The notes: a model not told the origin generated them from the sequence alone. DNA of 64,000 nucleotides from Unio delphinus (GCA_029339505.1 JAQISU010000169.1:3650001-3714000); one strand, 5' to 3'. Counted from the first letter of the stretch, positions 1-22,230 are shown. Made by a program: numbers and translations.

Positions 1-29
1 ACCTCCCAGGGACCCCTCGGAGGGGAAGC

Positions 30-32
<3 letters not shown>

Positions 33-94
<62 letters not shown>

Positions 95-110
95 TCACTC
101 ACTCACTCAC
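33..110. repeat. CT, CA and CACT microsatellites
   Basis: A run of CT dinucleotides changes to CA and then to CACT. Between here and the gene A stop (111-434) I see no gene; it is presumably the 3' flank of gene A. Confidence 0.9.
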
Positions 111-434
111 ACATTTGCAGATGGTAGCGGTATTACAGACGTACGGACAAAAAGAGGATGGTATTACAATTGACCACACTAAAGTGTGTGGATAATGAGT
201 AAATAATTTCAGTTATTTAAATTAAGTCCTCGTATTCATTCATATTCTGTGGCGAAATTCACGTTTTCTTGTTTGATTTCAAAGCAACTCATATAGTCAA
301 CCATACCTATCACATAATGTTCGCAATTACCAGAACTGAAAGGCGCTGGTAATAAATGTCTTATTGAATGAGAGAAATGGAACATATTTTGTATTCCACA
401 ATAACTAACTTATAACAAATTAGGAAGAGTCCCT

Positions 435-4705
<4,271 letters not shown>

Positions 4706-4837
4706 TTTTAGTCCTTCCTTTCTTTTAAATTAACGAATGGTTATCGAATGTACTTAAATAACTGTGTATCCAGATAAAGTATTGCTTTAACAGAGACAGT
4801 CTTTAATAAAACTGACTTAAAATTGTGAAAGACTCAA

Positions 4838-4845
4838 TATTTATA
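4838..4845 (-). promoter_or_regulatory. TATA-like box of gene A
   Basis: The minus strand reads TATAAATA, 133 bp upstream of the gene A ATG. A start site about 30 bp downstream would give a 5' UTR of about 100 bp. This is inferred from position and motif only. Confidence 0.45.
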
Positions 4846-5457
4846 CGCTCTTTTGAATGACAAATAATTTACTGTAGTCAAAAAGATGTATATGGAACTA
4901 GGCATGAAAGTTACGACTCGTCGGTGAATCCACGTTGGAACTTTAACGCTTGCTATAAACATCAAATCTGATTGGTGGTTATATCTGGGTTATTAGTTAC
5001 AAACTAATTATAGAAACACAATATTAGTATGCTGGTCCGTGTATCGATCCGTAAACTATGTACATGCGCAGTTTTTTTAATATTGTCCTTTGTAGCTACA
5101 GCATGGTATATCATCTAAAAATACCGCACAGCTCATCCCAAACAACTTATACTTCTAATCCACAAGAAGCAATGACGTGTTTCAATACAAAAATTGTATT
5201 TCAGTCTAAAATATGCAAACAATTATTAAATTTTAACTGTGTACTTCTAACTATATATCACAGTATTGGCATACGTACAACTGTAATCTATTAGTGCCGG
5301 TAGATCTGAACGAGTCTTTCCCGATGTTAATGACAATCTGTATGATAAGAAACAACATTTGGCCCTAAATTAATGAAAAAAGACAAATCAGCTGCACAGT
5401 GTCTTGAAATAAGATGCACAGGTGCTGATACTGTGTTAGAATGTGTATATAAGTGTA

Positions 5458-5569
5458 CCATATAAAGACTGAAACGAATTAAGTTAATAGACGATACTGT
5501 TGTAATGTACCATAAAGACTGAAAAAGAAAGTTAATAGACGATACTGTGTTATAATGTACCATATAAAG

Positions 5570-5618
<49 letters not shown>

Positions 5619-5988
5619 TTAGGATTTTTAACGTAGCTTTAACAATTTTTCAGTCATATCGCTACGATGTCTGCCGTGAGGCAGTTTATAGTGATGTCTA
5701 GCACTGGGGAATCAAGCTGCAGACACGTAACATGATGGCCCACTCAGTAACATTATCCTGACACCAGGCCAACCAGTCCTAACACTAACTTCCTAATTCT
5801 GAGCGCCAAGCGAGGCAGCTGTTAGCACCATTTTTGTAAGTCTTTGGTATGACTCGCCCTGGGATCGAACCCACGACCTCCCACTTCCGCAGCGGACGCT
5901 CATAGCACTAGGCCACCGGAGCGGTTACAAATAAAGACTGAATAGGGAAGTTAATGGACGATACTGTTGTATAATTTAACATATAAAG

Positions 5989-6033
<45 letters not shown>

Positions 6034-6120
6034 TTATGATTTTTAACGTAGCTTTAACAATTTTTCAGACTGAATAGGAAGTTAATGGACGATACTGTTG
6101 TATAATTTAAATATAAAGTT
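5458..6120. repeat. About 50-bp minisatellite invaded by a SINE
   Basis: Units built on 'ataaagactg ... gttaatRgacgatactgt ... taatgtac' begin near 5458, 5509, 5558, 5931 and 6066. The third unit is interrupted by a SINE, and a later unit carries only a GT tract plus a SINE tail stub (about 5993-6069), as if a SINE-bearing unit was duplicated and then lost its middle. Confidence 0.75.
5574..5930 (-). mobile_element. tRNA-derived SINE (family 1), full length
   Basis: Read on the minus strand it has a tRNA-like head with A box (tggcctagtgg-like) and B box (ggttcgatccc-like), a shared body, and an AC-rich tail (the GT run at 5574-5617 on the plus strand). The 10-bp duplication ataaagactg flanks it at 5564-5573 and 5931-5940. 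Non-autonomous; it would need LINE enzymes in trans. Confidence 0.85.
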
Positions 6121-6211
6121 ACTAGAAAACTACATCTTTGTAGTGTTAGTTATATCAAATAAAATCATACCATTAGGATGCAACGATACAACGTTAAGTA
6201 TGTAATGGCTT

Positions 6212-6534
6212 GACCGCTCCGGTGACCTAGTGGTTAGATCGTCTGCTTCGGATGAGGGAGGTCGCGGGATCTAACCCCGGTCGAGTCATACCAAAAGGCA
6301 TAAAAATAGTACTAACAACTGCCTCGCCAGGTGATCAGCATTATGGGGGTAGTGTTAGGAATGGTCGGCCTGGTGTCAAGATAATTTGACTGGGAGGGAC
6401 ATCATGCTACATGTCTGGGCATGATGCCCCAGTGCTTGATATCACTATAAACTGTCACACTGCAGGCATCCTACAGATATGACTGAAACATTGTTAAAGG
6501 TACCTTAAAAATTCAAATCAAACACACACACACG
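6212..6534 (+). mobile_element. tRNA-derived SINE (family 1), full length
   Basis: Starts at gaccgctccggtgacctagtgg (tRNA-like A box) with a B box about 50 bp on, the shared SINE body, and a CA tail. It sits between the divergent genes A and B, upstream of both. Confidence 0.85.
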
Positions 6535-6699
6535 AGCGCACAAGCGCGAGCGCGAGCGTAAATGCTTGTTTCATACCGAAAAATAAGAATACTAAAGCTA
6601 TATGACAAGATACAATGGGAAACATTCCACTGAATACCATTCATAGTTTTATAGGAATGTATTACCACAAAGAACTATTAATTGTCCCAGTTCAAGCGC

Positions 6700-6707
6700 T
6701 ATATAAA
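6700..6707 (+). promoter_or_regulatory. TATA-like box of gene B
   Basis: TATATAAA lies about 210 bp upstream of the gene B ATG, in an otherwise unremarkable upstream region. Inferred from motif and distance only. Confidence 0.4.
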
Positions 6708-6915
6708 CATTTTTTGATACATATTTATCAAGCTCTTATCGCCTAACGTTATTCTTTTGAACTCAAGCATAAATATTGTAACACAATGCGAAAGAATCGT
6801 GTCAGTGCTTGATAAGAACGTGAAGTCAAGGAAGTAATTTTGCAGTTAACATACTGAATATGGTCGAGATCATGCAAAAGGAAATTACTCTATGAATGTA
6901 GACCTCGTGAACAAG

Positions 6916-11871
<4,956 letters not shown>

Positions 11872-11896
11872 CGAATACCTTCCGTATACGTGTAAA

Positions 11897-12310
11897 ATAT
11901 GTGTGATATTCGTGAGAATTGCAATAAATCATGGCTTACCACACGAGCACCCATACTGGGAATCGTATACAATAATATCTGTACAACATCCTTGGGAATT
12001 ACAACATCGCATAATTTGCCACTCGACGGCACATATTTCTGTGGATCATATATAGTAATATATGTGTTATATTCGTGGAATTTGCAATAAATGATGACGT
12101 ACCAAACGACCGCCATATTACTGTGAATCCTTACAGTGATATGTGTTATATTCGTAGGAGTTTAATAAATCATCACTTACATCACAATTGTTATATACTT
12201 TGAAGCATATAAACTGCTATGTGTTATTCTAGTTGGGGTTGTAATAAATCATGACTTACAACACGACTGCTATATACCGGTACTGTGAATTGTAAACAGT
12301 AGTGTACATA
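11897..12310 (+). repeat. About 80-bp tandem repeat with poly(A) hexamers
   Basis: Diverged units behind the gene B stop share 'tgtgttatattcgt...gcaataaatcatgacttac'. AATAAA hexamers fall at 11923, 12086, 12164 and 12243; spacing of 163, 78 and 79 bp fits five units, one with a decayed hexamer. It probably forms the gene B 3' UTR and cleavage region. Confidence 0.75.
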
Positions 12311-14158
12311 ACATCAATATCATACACAGATGTCTTTGAGTATACAGATATATGAGCTTGTCTTAGTTTGTTGCTGTTTGTATAGGTCTTTACACAGTAT
12401 ATAATAACACCTGTGTGGATCTGATACCTCATTGCAATGGATATTTAGGAAAGCAACTAAGACTTAATAATACTCAGGGAGGAACCTGGTGAAGAAATAG
12501 TTAAAAGGCTATTTGATGAACTTTTATTTTATATGTAGAAAGCAAGTGATGTCAGAGCTATACACGAACTCTTAAAGCAATAAACAACGATAATTACATG
12601 GAATCGACATTTGAAGATTTTGAATTTTTGTCTCATTGACAAGTTTCAACTAACTGCAGTTTCCTTTTCTTTGTGTGACAGAGTAGTCGACCGTTGTTTT
12701 TGGTATCTATCAAAATGTGTAGCCACTTACAGCGGACAATTCCGTATCTCTGTGATATCTCTAGCTGTTACTAGTCTGGACAAAGTTATTTTCAGGATTC
12801 GGACACAATAAAGGGGCAATAACACTTTAAGCTCCCACAAGCCTGAATTTTAGCGAAAGGTACAAAATACCCCTTTTGTTATAACACTGTGACATGATGA
12901 CTCTACAACATTTTGTACAAAATGTGTGTTTTGACCTTTTAATTTTAGTTTTGTATATTCTAATTTTTAAAAATAACATATCTATGATAATAACCCAATC
13001 CAGGTAATTGATACGAACATACTCAAATAATATGTAATTTACTTTATGGTCACGTTTATATAGCCCAAAATAAAATTTGTCAAGAATGGTCAAATAACGT
13101 TTATGTTAGTCATATATTTTTTATCTTTTTCTTCTGTGTATCATTCTAATCATCACCGTCATATATCTCTGAGTATACAAATGGTAGAAAGGGTACTCAC
13201 CATCTAAATCCATAGTCACTTATAGTTACCAATGTTAACTAGTAATTACGTTTACCTGATTTTTCTGTGGCATGTTTAAATATATTTTATCTATCAATGT
13301 TTATATGTACCATTGTTTATAATCCACATACTATACACCTGATTATATGAGTGAATTACTCAACATTCTCAACATTTTTAAATGAAGCTAGTTCATTAAA
13401 AGACACAATTAGAAAGAGATAGAATATAAAGTGTTGATGAATCTATAGACAAGATAAATAGAAGTTTGTCAGCGTTTCTGTTCTGTTTCATTATTCCGCT
13501 GCATAGTCTTTGAATTTAAAAAGACAACTAATATCGCAAAAAACGAGCAAAGAAATCACAACAGAACTAAACAAAAAAAACAGACTAGAACAAAAACAAT
13601 ATTGATATATTGTATTTATAAAGATAATTCCTTATTATTCGTTGTCATATTTATTTGCAACTTTTAAGGACAAGAGTATGTCTTTGTTTTTCACTTAACC
13701 ATACCATATATATAAGGATCATATCATACAGAAATCACGTGTAATTGCTTGAAATTTGGGGTTAAACAAGAAAAAAGACGAACCCCTCCTCCCAAAATGC
13801 TTTACAATTTTATAATTAGATCGACATTATGCTGATTAACTCATATGTACCAAGTGGTGCATGACTCTGCTATAAACTCTTCTATTAATTACATTGTGTG
13901 AGTGTATCTAAACCTGTATGTGAGTGCATGGCATGTTATGCTAGTAGTTGTTAAAAATACAAAGTTATATAAACTCAGTGAAAGCTAGAAAGTAAAGAAA
14001 AAAATCTAGCGAAGTTTTGTTGATAATGTCGACACAGTTCCTCTTCTCATAGAAGAGTTAATTTTCCATCGCGTCAACCCCAAGCACGCATCTATTATAT
14101 CTTTACACGTGATGCATCGTACAGCTGAGACTGCAAATTCTTGGGAGGCTTCATGGTG

Positions 14159-14259
14159 TATATTTAGTCATAATCTATATTTAGCCATAAATCTATATTT
14201 AGTCATAATCTATATTTAGTCATAAATCTATATTTAGTCATAGATCTATATCTAGTCAT
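14159..14259. repeat. About 19-bp tandem repeat
   Basis: Five or so units of 'tatatttagtcataatc' with small changes, intergenic between genes B and C. Confidence 0.85.
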
Positions 14260-15706
14260 TACTTTTGCAATAGTGCTGATAATGCTATCATCTTTAGGTG
14301 TAACGTTTTTTTTTTTTAATTTATTGACAGTGACAGTTTTTCTGAAAAATGAGGTTGATAATTTTGATAATCATTGTGCTGTTATTTGTGGACTGGTTGT
14401 TGTTTAGGACATTTGAGCTTGACTCTTGCAACATATTACCTGATAAACACTCCGTGTTGCAAAGCGCAGTTTGAGTCAGCATGAATAAACTTGATTTGCT
14501 AGATGCGCGAAGAACTCATAACCATAAATGTGGATTATTTGTTTGGCCATGTCACGTCAAACATATTTTTTAATTTTCTTGGCCAATGTATTATTTCAAG
14601 AATACTGATCATGTTTTGATAGCTATTATACTCTCTAAACATGGATATGAATATTCATATCACAACAGAATATCGTTTGAAAGTTACTAAAAGGTAAAGC
14701 TAAGTTTTTTAATATCTTTTATTTAAACTTTTTAGCTTCAACATACGATCAGAACGTTAGGCATCTAAAAACTAAAGAAAATCAAAAACGAAAACTAAAG
14801 CAGGAAAATTGAAGCAAAAATGGAAACTTTAGAAACGATAGTAAATCAAATAATTAATCCACTATCATATTAAAAAGAAGCAGATTTAGTTGAAGCGAGG
14901 AAAAACGTGGGATGTGTGCTGTTAATTGGAGAGTGTAACTGGCATATATTTATTTACCCATTCTTTGTTTTGGGTAAACTTTGCCAGATAGCAAACTGAT
15001 AATTTTGTACATTTAGATTTCATCATCGAAATATTGTCATAAAATATTTTTATATATAAACAAAATCGTTTGATTCATAACGATAAATGGGATGTAAAAT
15101 ATTGGACATTTTATTCATGATTGTTTACAGTGTTAATATATTGGGGACTTACTTTTGAAATGCATCCGAACTTAAGACCCAAATTTTCTAATTATTTGAA
15201 GAGATGTTGTTTAATAGATAATATGCGTTTTAAGCTAATAATTTCTTACTTTTTGGTTGCAAATCATGCAATATATACAGAACACGTTGTACCTATTTAA
15301 CCTCACCTAATATAAGCATGTTGTTTATTCGAATAAAAGACTGGAAAACATATGTAGCCATGGTGAAGAAAGTAACTGAGACATTTTGAACAAATATTGA
15401 CCATTTTATTAACTTTTGCTATGTCATTTTTTGCATTTCTATTTTAAAGCTCTTTTACATCTTTCACGTGTTTTTTGCATAGGAAATACTATTACATTTC
15501 ACATGTATGTGTGTGTAAATGTTTGTGCGTGCGCGCACGAGCGTGTGTGTGTGTGTAAATAAAGACACGTAAAAGTTGGAATACCAAGCAATTTAAGGTA
15601 AACCCCGTACACCAGGTTAGGTGATGATGAAAGGGGCATATATAAAATAAACTTGAAAACTTGTGTATATAAAGGTCTTAATTTTAGTAATAGTTATATG
15701 TTAGCA

Positions 15707-15709
<3 letters not shown>

Positions 15710-15799
<90 letters not shown>
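15710..15799. repeat. TA then CA microsatellite
   Basis: About 37 TA units followed by a short CA run. The Tyr/Ile-rich open frame over it is an artefact of the repeat. Confidence 0.95.
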
Positions 15800-15803
<4 letters not shown>

Positions 15804-17031
15804 TCTATTATATTATATTGTTTTGTAAAATATACTGATAAAATCTTATTTGATCATATATTGGCATGTGTTGTCTTTTCTTTCCGTCGTTCACTGTAGA
15901 TATAGACGCTTTGACATTTTTATTATCTATATATTGTACAAACCGTCTCATTTACGTTTCTCGCATGCTACAGGGGTAAGCGTTTGATTCAGTGATTCCA
16001 TGTAATTTGTGACCTACAGTTGGATCAAAGATTTGCCTGGCATTCATAATCGAACATGGCGACTTTAAATCGCTGCTGGCAAACCTCTTTAACATCATAT
16101 TAGATTCAAAGAAGATACTTTTTAACCTTACTTGACTTAAGCGATTTAAATTGCCGGACGCCTTTGTGTACGCCTTTCTTGAACAGCGAATTATTGATCA
16201 TTTAGAAATCTGAATATTACCTATGTCTTCTCCAAATTCGGAATTTTGCTAACATTAATATACGATATGTATTAGAACGAGTATGCACATTTATCAGAAA
16301 ATATATTTATGATTTAACTTTTTCAGTGTGAGCTCCGTTTAAATCTTAATATTGAATGTTTCAAAATAGTCTAGGTACGCTTAGGTGGATGGTTTAATGG
16401 AAGATCTGCATCCAGTTTTACAAAGCATACGGTGTTAGGCCCGTGAAGAAAAGCACGAATCTACGACTGCTGACTGTAAAAACAGATTTTGCCTACATGA
16501 TCAACAATTTCCATAGTACATTGTTTGCAAAGTTAGGATAAAATGTGTGTCGTGTTCAGTCGTTTTGCGTTGTTCTTGCTGTAGATATGGTTTAAAAGGA
16601 ACGCATCAACGAAACTGACTAAAGCATTGAGTTTCATGACTGTAGATAAAATGGATAAGTGTAATCGGTAACGATTGAATCAAATGGGTTCGTTCTGGTA
16701 TTAAAATCTTAGGTAGATGTGGTAGGTACGTAAAATACAAATTGATAAATCAGTTAGGCTTTTGTTTCTCCAAAAAGAAAGAGTTCTGGGCATCCGGATT
16801 TGGCAATTTGACACTGTATAATGTATGCTTTCTCCAATTATTTTTGAATGTGTTAAATAAATGTGCTTTTCTTTTTAAAATAAAGTCTTTTGTCTATAAA
16901 TTGTAAATTGTTGAAAAAATTAATTGACTGACCATGAAAGTATAACGATAAACAAAAGTGTACATTAACAGTACGATGATGCACATTAACAGTACGATGA
17001 TGATAATTGAAATATTTGTACACTAACCATG

Positions 17032-17290
17032 CAGTTCCGGTGACCTAAGTGGTTAGAGCGTTCGCCTCGGGTGTTGAATAACGCGAGTTTGAACCCCGGT
17101 TGCACTCAGCGATCTCTCTATGTTAGGGTTAGGACTGGTCGGTCTGGTGGCAGGATACTGTGACTGGGTGGTACATCCTGCAACATGTTTGCGGCACGAT
17201 TCCCCCCATGCTAGAAATTACAGTAAAATGCCACTCTGCAGACATCATAGCTATATGACTGTAACATTTTTAGAGCTACATTAAAAATCC
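17032..17290 (+). mobile_element. tRNA-derived SINE (family 1), diverged
   Basis: Begins gcagttccggtgacctaagtgg, has a B-box-like gtttgaaccccgg, then the shared body and the 'gctacattaaaaatcc' end. No clear target duplication seen. Confidence 0.8.
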
Positions 17291-17639
17291 TATCCACTAA
17301 ACGTTTGGAATGGATGCGAGTATGTTACAGTGTTGTAATGTTTGACGATAGCTTAAGTTCACGTGCAAAAGCCATATTTCTTCTTTCAGGCACACTGATT
17401 GACTTTTGACCCCAAGATCGATATAACCTTTTATTATACCAAGTGTAAAACATTTACATAGATTTTTTACTATAGATGGCGGAAAGCTAAATTTATTTTG
17501 CAGGAACTGTTTCAATGTGTTTGTACGTCATATTAACCTTGGCTATGACCACCACCACCCCCAATCAATAGAGCTATGTTGAGTTTTTGGCCGTTGACGG
17601 TGATGTTGGGCTCAACATAGGGCTTTCCAGGGGACGACT

Positions 17640-18620
17640 ATTGCATGACTTCAGTTTTCTTGGTAGTTATTTTGAGACCAAAGCTTGTGCAGGAGCTGGA
17701 GAACATTGAATTGCAGGTAGGCTTTCTGAGCCAGCATTGATGGTACAGTCATTAGCAAATTAGAAACCTTGATGATGTCTGTCATCAATTTGGTTTTCGC
17801 TTGAAGCCTCCTGGGATTGAAATTGTTTTCTATCTGTACTGTACCTGATGCTGCCTCCAACCTCTCCGTCTCTGAAAGCATTAGTTAGCATGGTGGAGAA
17901 CACTAGACTGAACAGTGTCTGTGCCAGAACACAACCCTTCTTAACGCCATTGGTTACTGCAAATGGTTCAGATGTCTCTCCATTGTCCTCGATTCGTGCC
18001 TGCATGCCATCGTGGAAATACTGCACCATGGATATACATTTTCCTGGGCATCCGTACTTGTTCATTACCTTCCACAATCCTTCTCTGGTGACAGTATCAA
18101 AGGCCTTTGTCAAGCCGACGTAGATGGAAACAAGGTCGGTGCTTTACTATTGACATTTCTCTTGTAGCTGCCTCTCAGCAAACACCATGTCGATCATCCG
18201 ACATAATCCACACTGGCATTAGGGCATTAGTCCATGGTCAAGGTGTGTAGTGAGGAGGTTTAGTAGAGTAACTTTCCTGCAATTGAGAGTAAGGATATAT
18301 CCCGGTAGTTTCCGCAGGCTTGGCAGCTCCCTTCGCGCTCATGCAGGTGAATTATTGAAGCGTCCTTGAATTCCTGGGGCATCGTCTCTTGCTTCCACAT
18401 CAGTAACAACAGTTCGTGGAGCATTTCTATCAGGGCTGTTCCCCATTTTTGTAGACTTCAGCTGGGATGGAGTCTGAACCAGGTGATTTGTCACTGGAGA
18501 GCAGACGTATCGCTTTCTGTGTCTGCAGCAAGGTAGGACGATTATCCTGTACTTCGATGATGGGTACTTAGGGGAAACGACTGATGGTTTCATCATTGAT
18601 GGATGATGGGCGATTTAAGA
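17640..18620 (-). pseudogene. LINE 1 reverse transcriptase, broken
   Basis: Readable pieces: 'DKSPGSDSIPAEVY' (about 18500), 'TKAFDTVTREGLWKVM', 'FHDGMQARIEDNGETSEPF' and 'VTNGVKKGCVLAQTLFS' (18113-17900). Stops and frameshifts separate them. The metal-binding FADD box reads FAND, so the catalytic Asp pair is lost. Confidence 0.8.
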
Positions 18621-18993
18621 CGCTGTCAAAGTGTTCAGCCCATCGTTGAAGAATCAGACTGAACTGAGCAGGGGAGAGATGATCCAGAGGATGAAGGTCC
18701 ATCCACTCTTTCGGGGCATTGTAGAAATTTTTCATGTCCTGCTGTTCTGTGTAGCACTGGATTTCATCAGCTTTGTTGCTCAGTCATGTGTCTCGCATCT
18801 GGCGGAGCTTCTGCTGTACGGTTCTGCGTATGTTGTTGTACTCATCGTGCCTAGATGTGGACTTGGGGTTTTTAAGGTAGGTTTGAAGGAGGCAGTGTTT
18901 CTTGTCCAGCTACTGCTTGATCTAGTCTCAGCTCTCATCAAACCAGTCTTGATGCTTTTTGGTTGAGGGTCATATTATTTCCTAAGCTAAGCT

Positions 18994-20007
18994 TTAACCC
19001 ATCCCTCTGAATGCCGGACAGTCGGTCTCCACATTCTGATTGTCTAGAAGAGTGGATTTCAGACGTTCTTCCATGTTATCCCCAAGAGACTGTTTGGTAC
19101 TGGTGCATTTCAGCTTGGTGATGCTCAGTCGTTTAGGAGCCTTATTTCCCTGTGGGTGTCTTTTGGGCTGAAAGCGGATGTTTAGCTTCATGATGATGAA
19201 GTGGTGGCATGTGCAGCAATCAGCGCCACACAAGGACCTGGTCACACGCACATCCTGTCTGTCCCTCTTTCTGATAATGATGTAGTCGAGAAAGTGCCAG
19301 TGCTTATAGCGTGGGTGCATCCATGACATCCGGTTCCGGGAAGGGAGGCGGAAGACTGTATTGGTGATCAGCAGTTCATGCTCGGTGCAAGTCTGGAGCA
19401 AAAGGAGACCGTTGCCGTTATAGTGACCAGCTCAGTGCTTTCCTAGCATTCCATCCCAGGAAACGTGATCACAGCCTACTCTTGGACTGAAATCGCAGAG
19501 AATGACGAGCTTATCTGCAATTGGAACGTCAGCAATGATGGAATGACGATCCTCATCGAACTTGACCTTTACTTTATCTGGGTTGGACATGGTTGAAGCA
19601 AAGCAACTGATGATGATAAGGTGCTTCATTCCTAACAAGCCGGAGAGTTTCAGTGTCACTAGTATGTCGTTTACTCCCTGGTGAGGTCCAGCCAATTTGC
19701 CAATCAGTGCAGTCTTCACTGCAAAGCCGACACTAACTGTTCTATCCCTTTCTAGGCCGCTCCAAAAAGAAGTGTATCCGGAGCCCCCTTCACAGAGTTC
19801 GCCTGCTGCTGAAAGCCGGGTCTCGCTCAAGGCATCAATGTCCAAGTTGTATCTGGCGAGTTCCTTTCCTATTAGGGTGGTTCTCTTCTGGGGTCTTTCC
19901 ACATCGTTTCTGTCGATTAAGGTGCGCAAATTCCATGCGACAAGTGTGAGTGGAACAATCCTCATTATCTTTTTGTATTTTGACCGCTCGAGTAGGGTCC
20001 CCGCCAT
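18994..20007 (-). pseudogene. LINE 1 endonuclease domain, broken
   Basis: Minus-strand frames 20007-19432 and 19401-18994 together read as an APE-type endonuclease: 'LVAWNLRTL', 'DIDALSETRL', 'FWSGLERDR', 'VGFAVKTALIGKL', 'DKLVILCDFSPRVG' (usual GDFNARVG changed), then 'TNTVFRLP' and 'HWHFLDYIIIRKRD'. A stop separates the two frames. Such enzymes nick target DNA for retrotransposition; this one is not expected to work. Confidence 0.8.
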
Positions 20008-20358
20008 CCTCGGTATGCCTGCAAGGGAAATTTAGAGCAGGCAATATTTAGGGCACCTTTTCGAGGCCCTTTATCGTGCCAGGGAGGTGAGCAGTGCATT
20101 CCTGAAGAGGGCTGCTAAGTCGCTCAGTGGGCTGCCGGACTCCATTGCTGATCTGTGTCAGTGGTGAAAAGCCCAGGTGAATGGCCTGAGCCGCCTGTGT
20201 GCAGGTTTGCGGCTACGTTAGCCAGTCTACCCACACGTGCCGCTTCGTTTGCATGTCGCCACAGGAATTTAGTGGGTCATGATATGGTATGGGTGGATGA
20301 CAAGAATGACTAGCGCGGTGGCTTTGTTTACAGTGAGAAATAGTTAAGCAGTTCGTCG

Positions 20359-20361
<3 letters not shown>

Positions 20362-20443
<82 letters not shown>
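20362..20443. repeat. CT microsatellite inside LINE 1 leader
   Basis: About 41 CT units in the presumed 5' region of the LINE. Confidence 0.9.
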
Positions 20444-20446
<3 letters not shown>

Positions 20447-20880
20447 ACCATGAACACGACAATGGCGATACGGCCGGAGACAGAGTTGGATGCAGTGGAT
20501 GACCACGATGTCCTACGTTTCTCGTCGCGCTCTAGCTTTCCATGGTGCTTTGATGGAAATCGCCTTTGTGCCCGTTGACCAGTTGGTGGTTCCTTCGTGC
20601 TGGCTGCCGAATCCGGTCTTCACATGTTAGGTAGACAAAGTATAACTCACCGAGGGTTTAAGACCCGTCGGCTACCCTCAGCCTGGTTTAGCCGGCCAGT
20701 CGAGGCCGTTTTCAGGGATGTGGCCGCTGAGCATGCCACAGCTTCTTGGAACCATAGGTGAGAGCTGAGTGCCAAGTGGGGACAAAGGTGGGCGAGCTAC
20801 TCCCGAATGAGTACTGCTTAGCCATCCAAAGGCGTTACTCCCTCCCAGGAAACCCCATACATCCCGAGGGTGATAATGTT

Positions 20881-21990
20881 AGACTAAACCACTATTTAGT
20901 GTGACGAAACATAAAGCATCTTTAACTAATAGGGTCATTAAATAAAGAAAGTCATTTAAACAAAGTTTAAATTGTTTTGTACAGAAGCTTTTTTACAAGA
21001 CAGTGCTGTGAAAAGTAATACACGAGAAAACACATTAAAGAAAATCAGTAAGCAAATTGGTATAAGTTTAAACATGTATTGTACACTTCTGTATTTCAAC
21101 CAGCCTGCTGAAACTATTATTAAATCATATGAAGTAGATGTTGAAATTACCAAGTAATGGCCATCTTAACATAATAAATGTTAATAACTGATCAGAACAT
21201 CTGCATTATCTGTGTTTTATCACATCAAATATGATGAAAGAAAATTAAATTGCCACATTCCTCCCTCCCCCCCCCCCCAAAAAAAAAGGCCTGATTTCGT
21301 GAACAGAACCGGATTTCATGCCTTTAAGTATAAACGGATTTTGTATTAGGATGCAATGCATTTAATACACACGGATTTTATGTTCATAAATTGGATGTCC
21401 TTACATCAACTCAGAAGTTGCAGCAAATGTAAGCCTCTTTTTAAAAAATGACTTTTCAATATACCCCTTTTTCTAAATTTAAAAACAACATCGAAAAAGA
21501 TTGACCGAGGAGGACAGTACAGTCTGATTTCGTAGAAAACCTTTTTTTTTCACATTTAAAAAACCCAACGTTTTAAGCGGAGGAGTATAGTAAAATTTGA
21601 CTAAACATATATTCCAACCACTTATGTGAGGTTTCAAACGTGAATACAAAATGCTTAGAGAAACGGAAGTGGAATTGATCACATGCTTTTCCCAAACTAT
21701 TAATTGCACAATATAATCTTGCCATTCTAATATTGGAGGGGGGGGGGATAATGAAGTTTGGAAAGGGTTAGTGGGATATAATTCCAGAATCCCAGGAGGG
21801 GTGAGTCAGGGGACAAAAACCACGAAAGCTCTTGAATTACATCTTTCCATATATTATGTACTAATTTTTATTGCGAGGTGACAATCATTAGTTTCTTTCC
21901 TGATCTTTAGCCTTTCAAAATGTAAATTGCATCCCTAATTTTGGAAATAGATATGGAGAAAAAATTACGCAAATGATACAATTAAAAAAC
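20881..21990. other. No recognisable feature
   Basis: AT-rich, with C- and A-runs near 21270. No domain or repeat I can support. Confidence 0.5.
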
Positions 21991-21999
21991 GTAATCGAA

Positions 22000-22230
22000 T
22001 TAAAATACCTCCAGTGTTATACATGAAGATCGGTTAGCCACCGCTTATGGGTCAGGTATTGGTAACCTATGTTATTAACATAATCGATAATTTTATGAAC
22101 AAAACAGACGAAGACTTATAACTTAACGTTTGGAGATTGAGCAGTGTGCAGTGTGGATGAAGAGCACTAATGTATACCTAAAGATTTGATTCATTTCAGC
22201 TTGGATAGTCACGTTAATCCAAGTTGGCAA
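22000..22230 (-). pseudogene. Decayed copy of an unidentified coding block
   Basis: Aligns by eye with the block at 23380-23610: both contain 'atacatgaagatc', a 'ttgagcagtgt' stretch and 'gatttgattcattt' in the same order. Here the minus-strand frame is soon closed by stops. I do not recognise the protein. Confidence 0.4.

Larger units (their letters stand above)
12311..17031. other. AT-rich stretch without recognised genes
   Basis: Only short open frames without recognisable domains. It holds a diverged 19-bp tandem repeat (14159-14259) and a TA microsatellite (15710-15785) followed by CA units. I see nothing else to support. Confidence 0.6.
17563..20880 (-). mobile_element. Decayed non-LTR retrotransposon (LINE 1), RTE-like
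   Basis: On the minus strand an endonuclease domain (19000-20007) precedes a reverse transcriptase (17640-18620). The RT end breaks off shortly after the active site, so the 3' part is missing. Upstream sequence to about 20880, including a CT tract at 20362-20443, appears to be 5' leader of the same element. Clade is inferred from the protein pattern (endonuclease beginning 'WNLRTL', 'SETRLSAAGEL'); RTE-like is the best fit but unproven. Confidence 0.8.

Noticed and set aside
5840..5926. tRNA gene candidates at SINE heads (also near 6212, 17032, 45179, 45265)
   Set aside because: A and B boxes are present but followed by SINE bodies with target duplications; they do not fold as complete tRNAs by eye.
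17848..18966. Plus-strand frames of 91-111 residues
   Set aside because: Antisense shadows of the decayed LINE 1 reverse transcriptase.
21250..21290. C-run followed by A-run as a retroposed poly(A) tail
   Set aside because: No source sequence or target duplication can be identified next to it.
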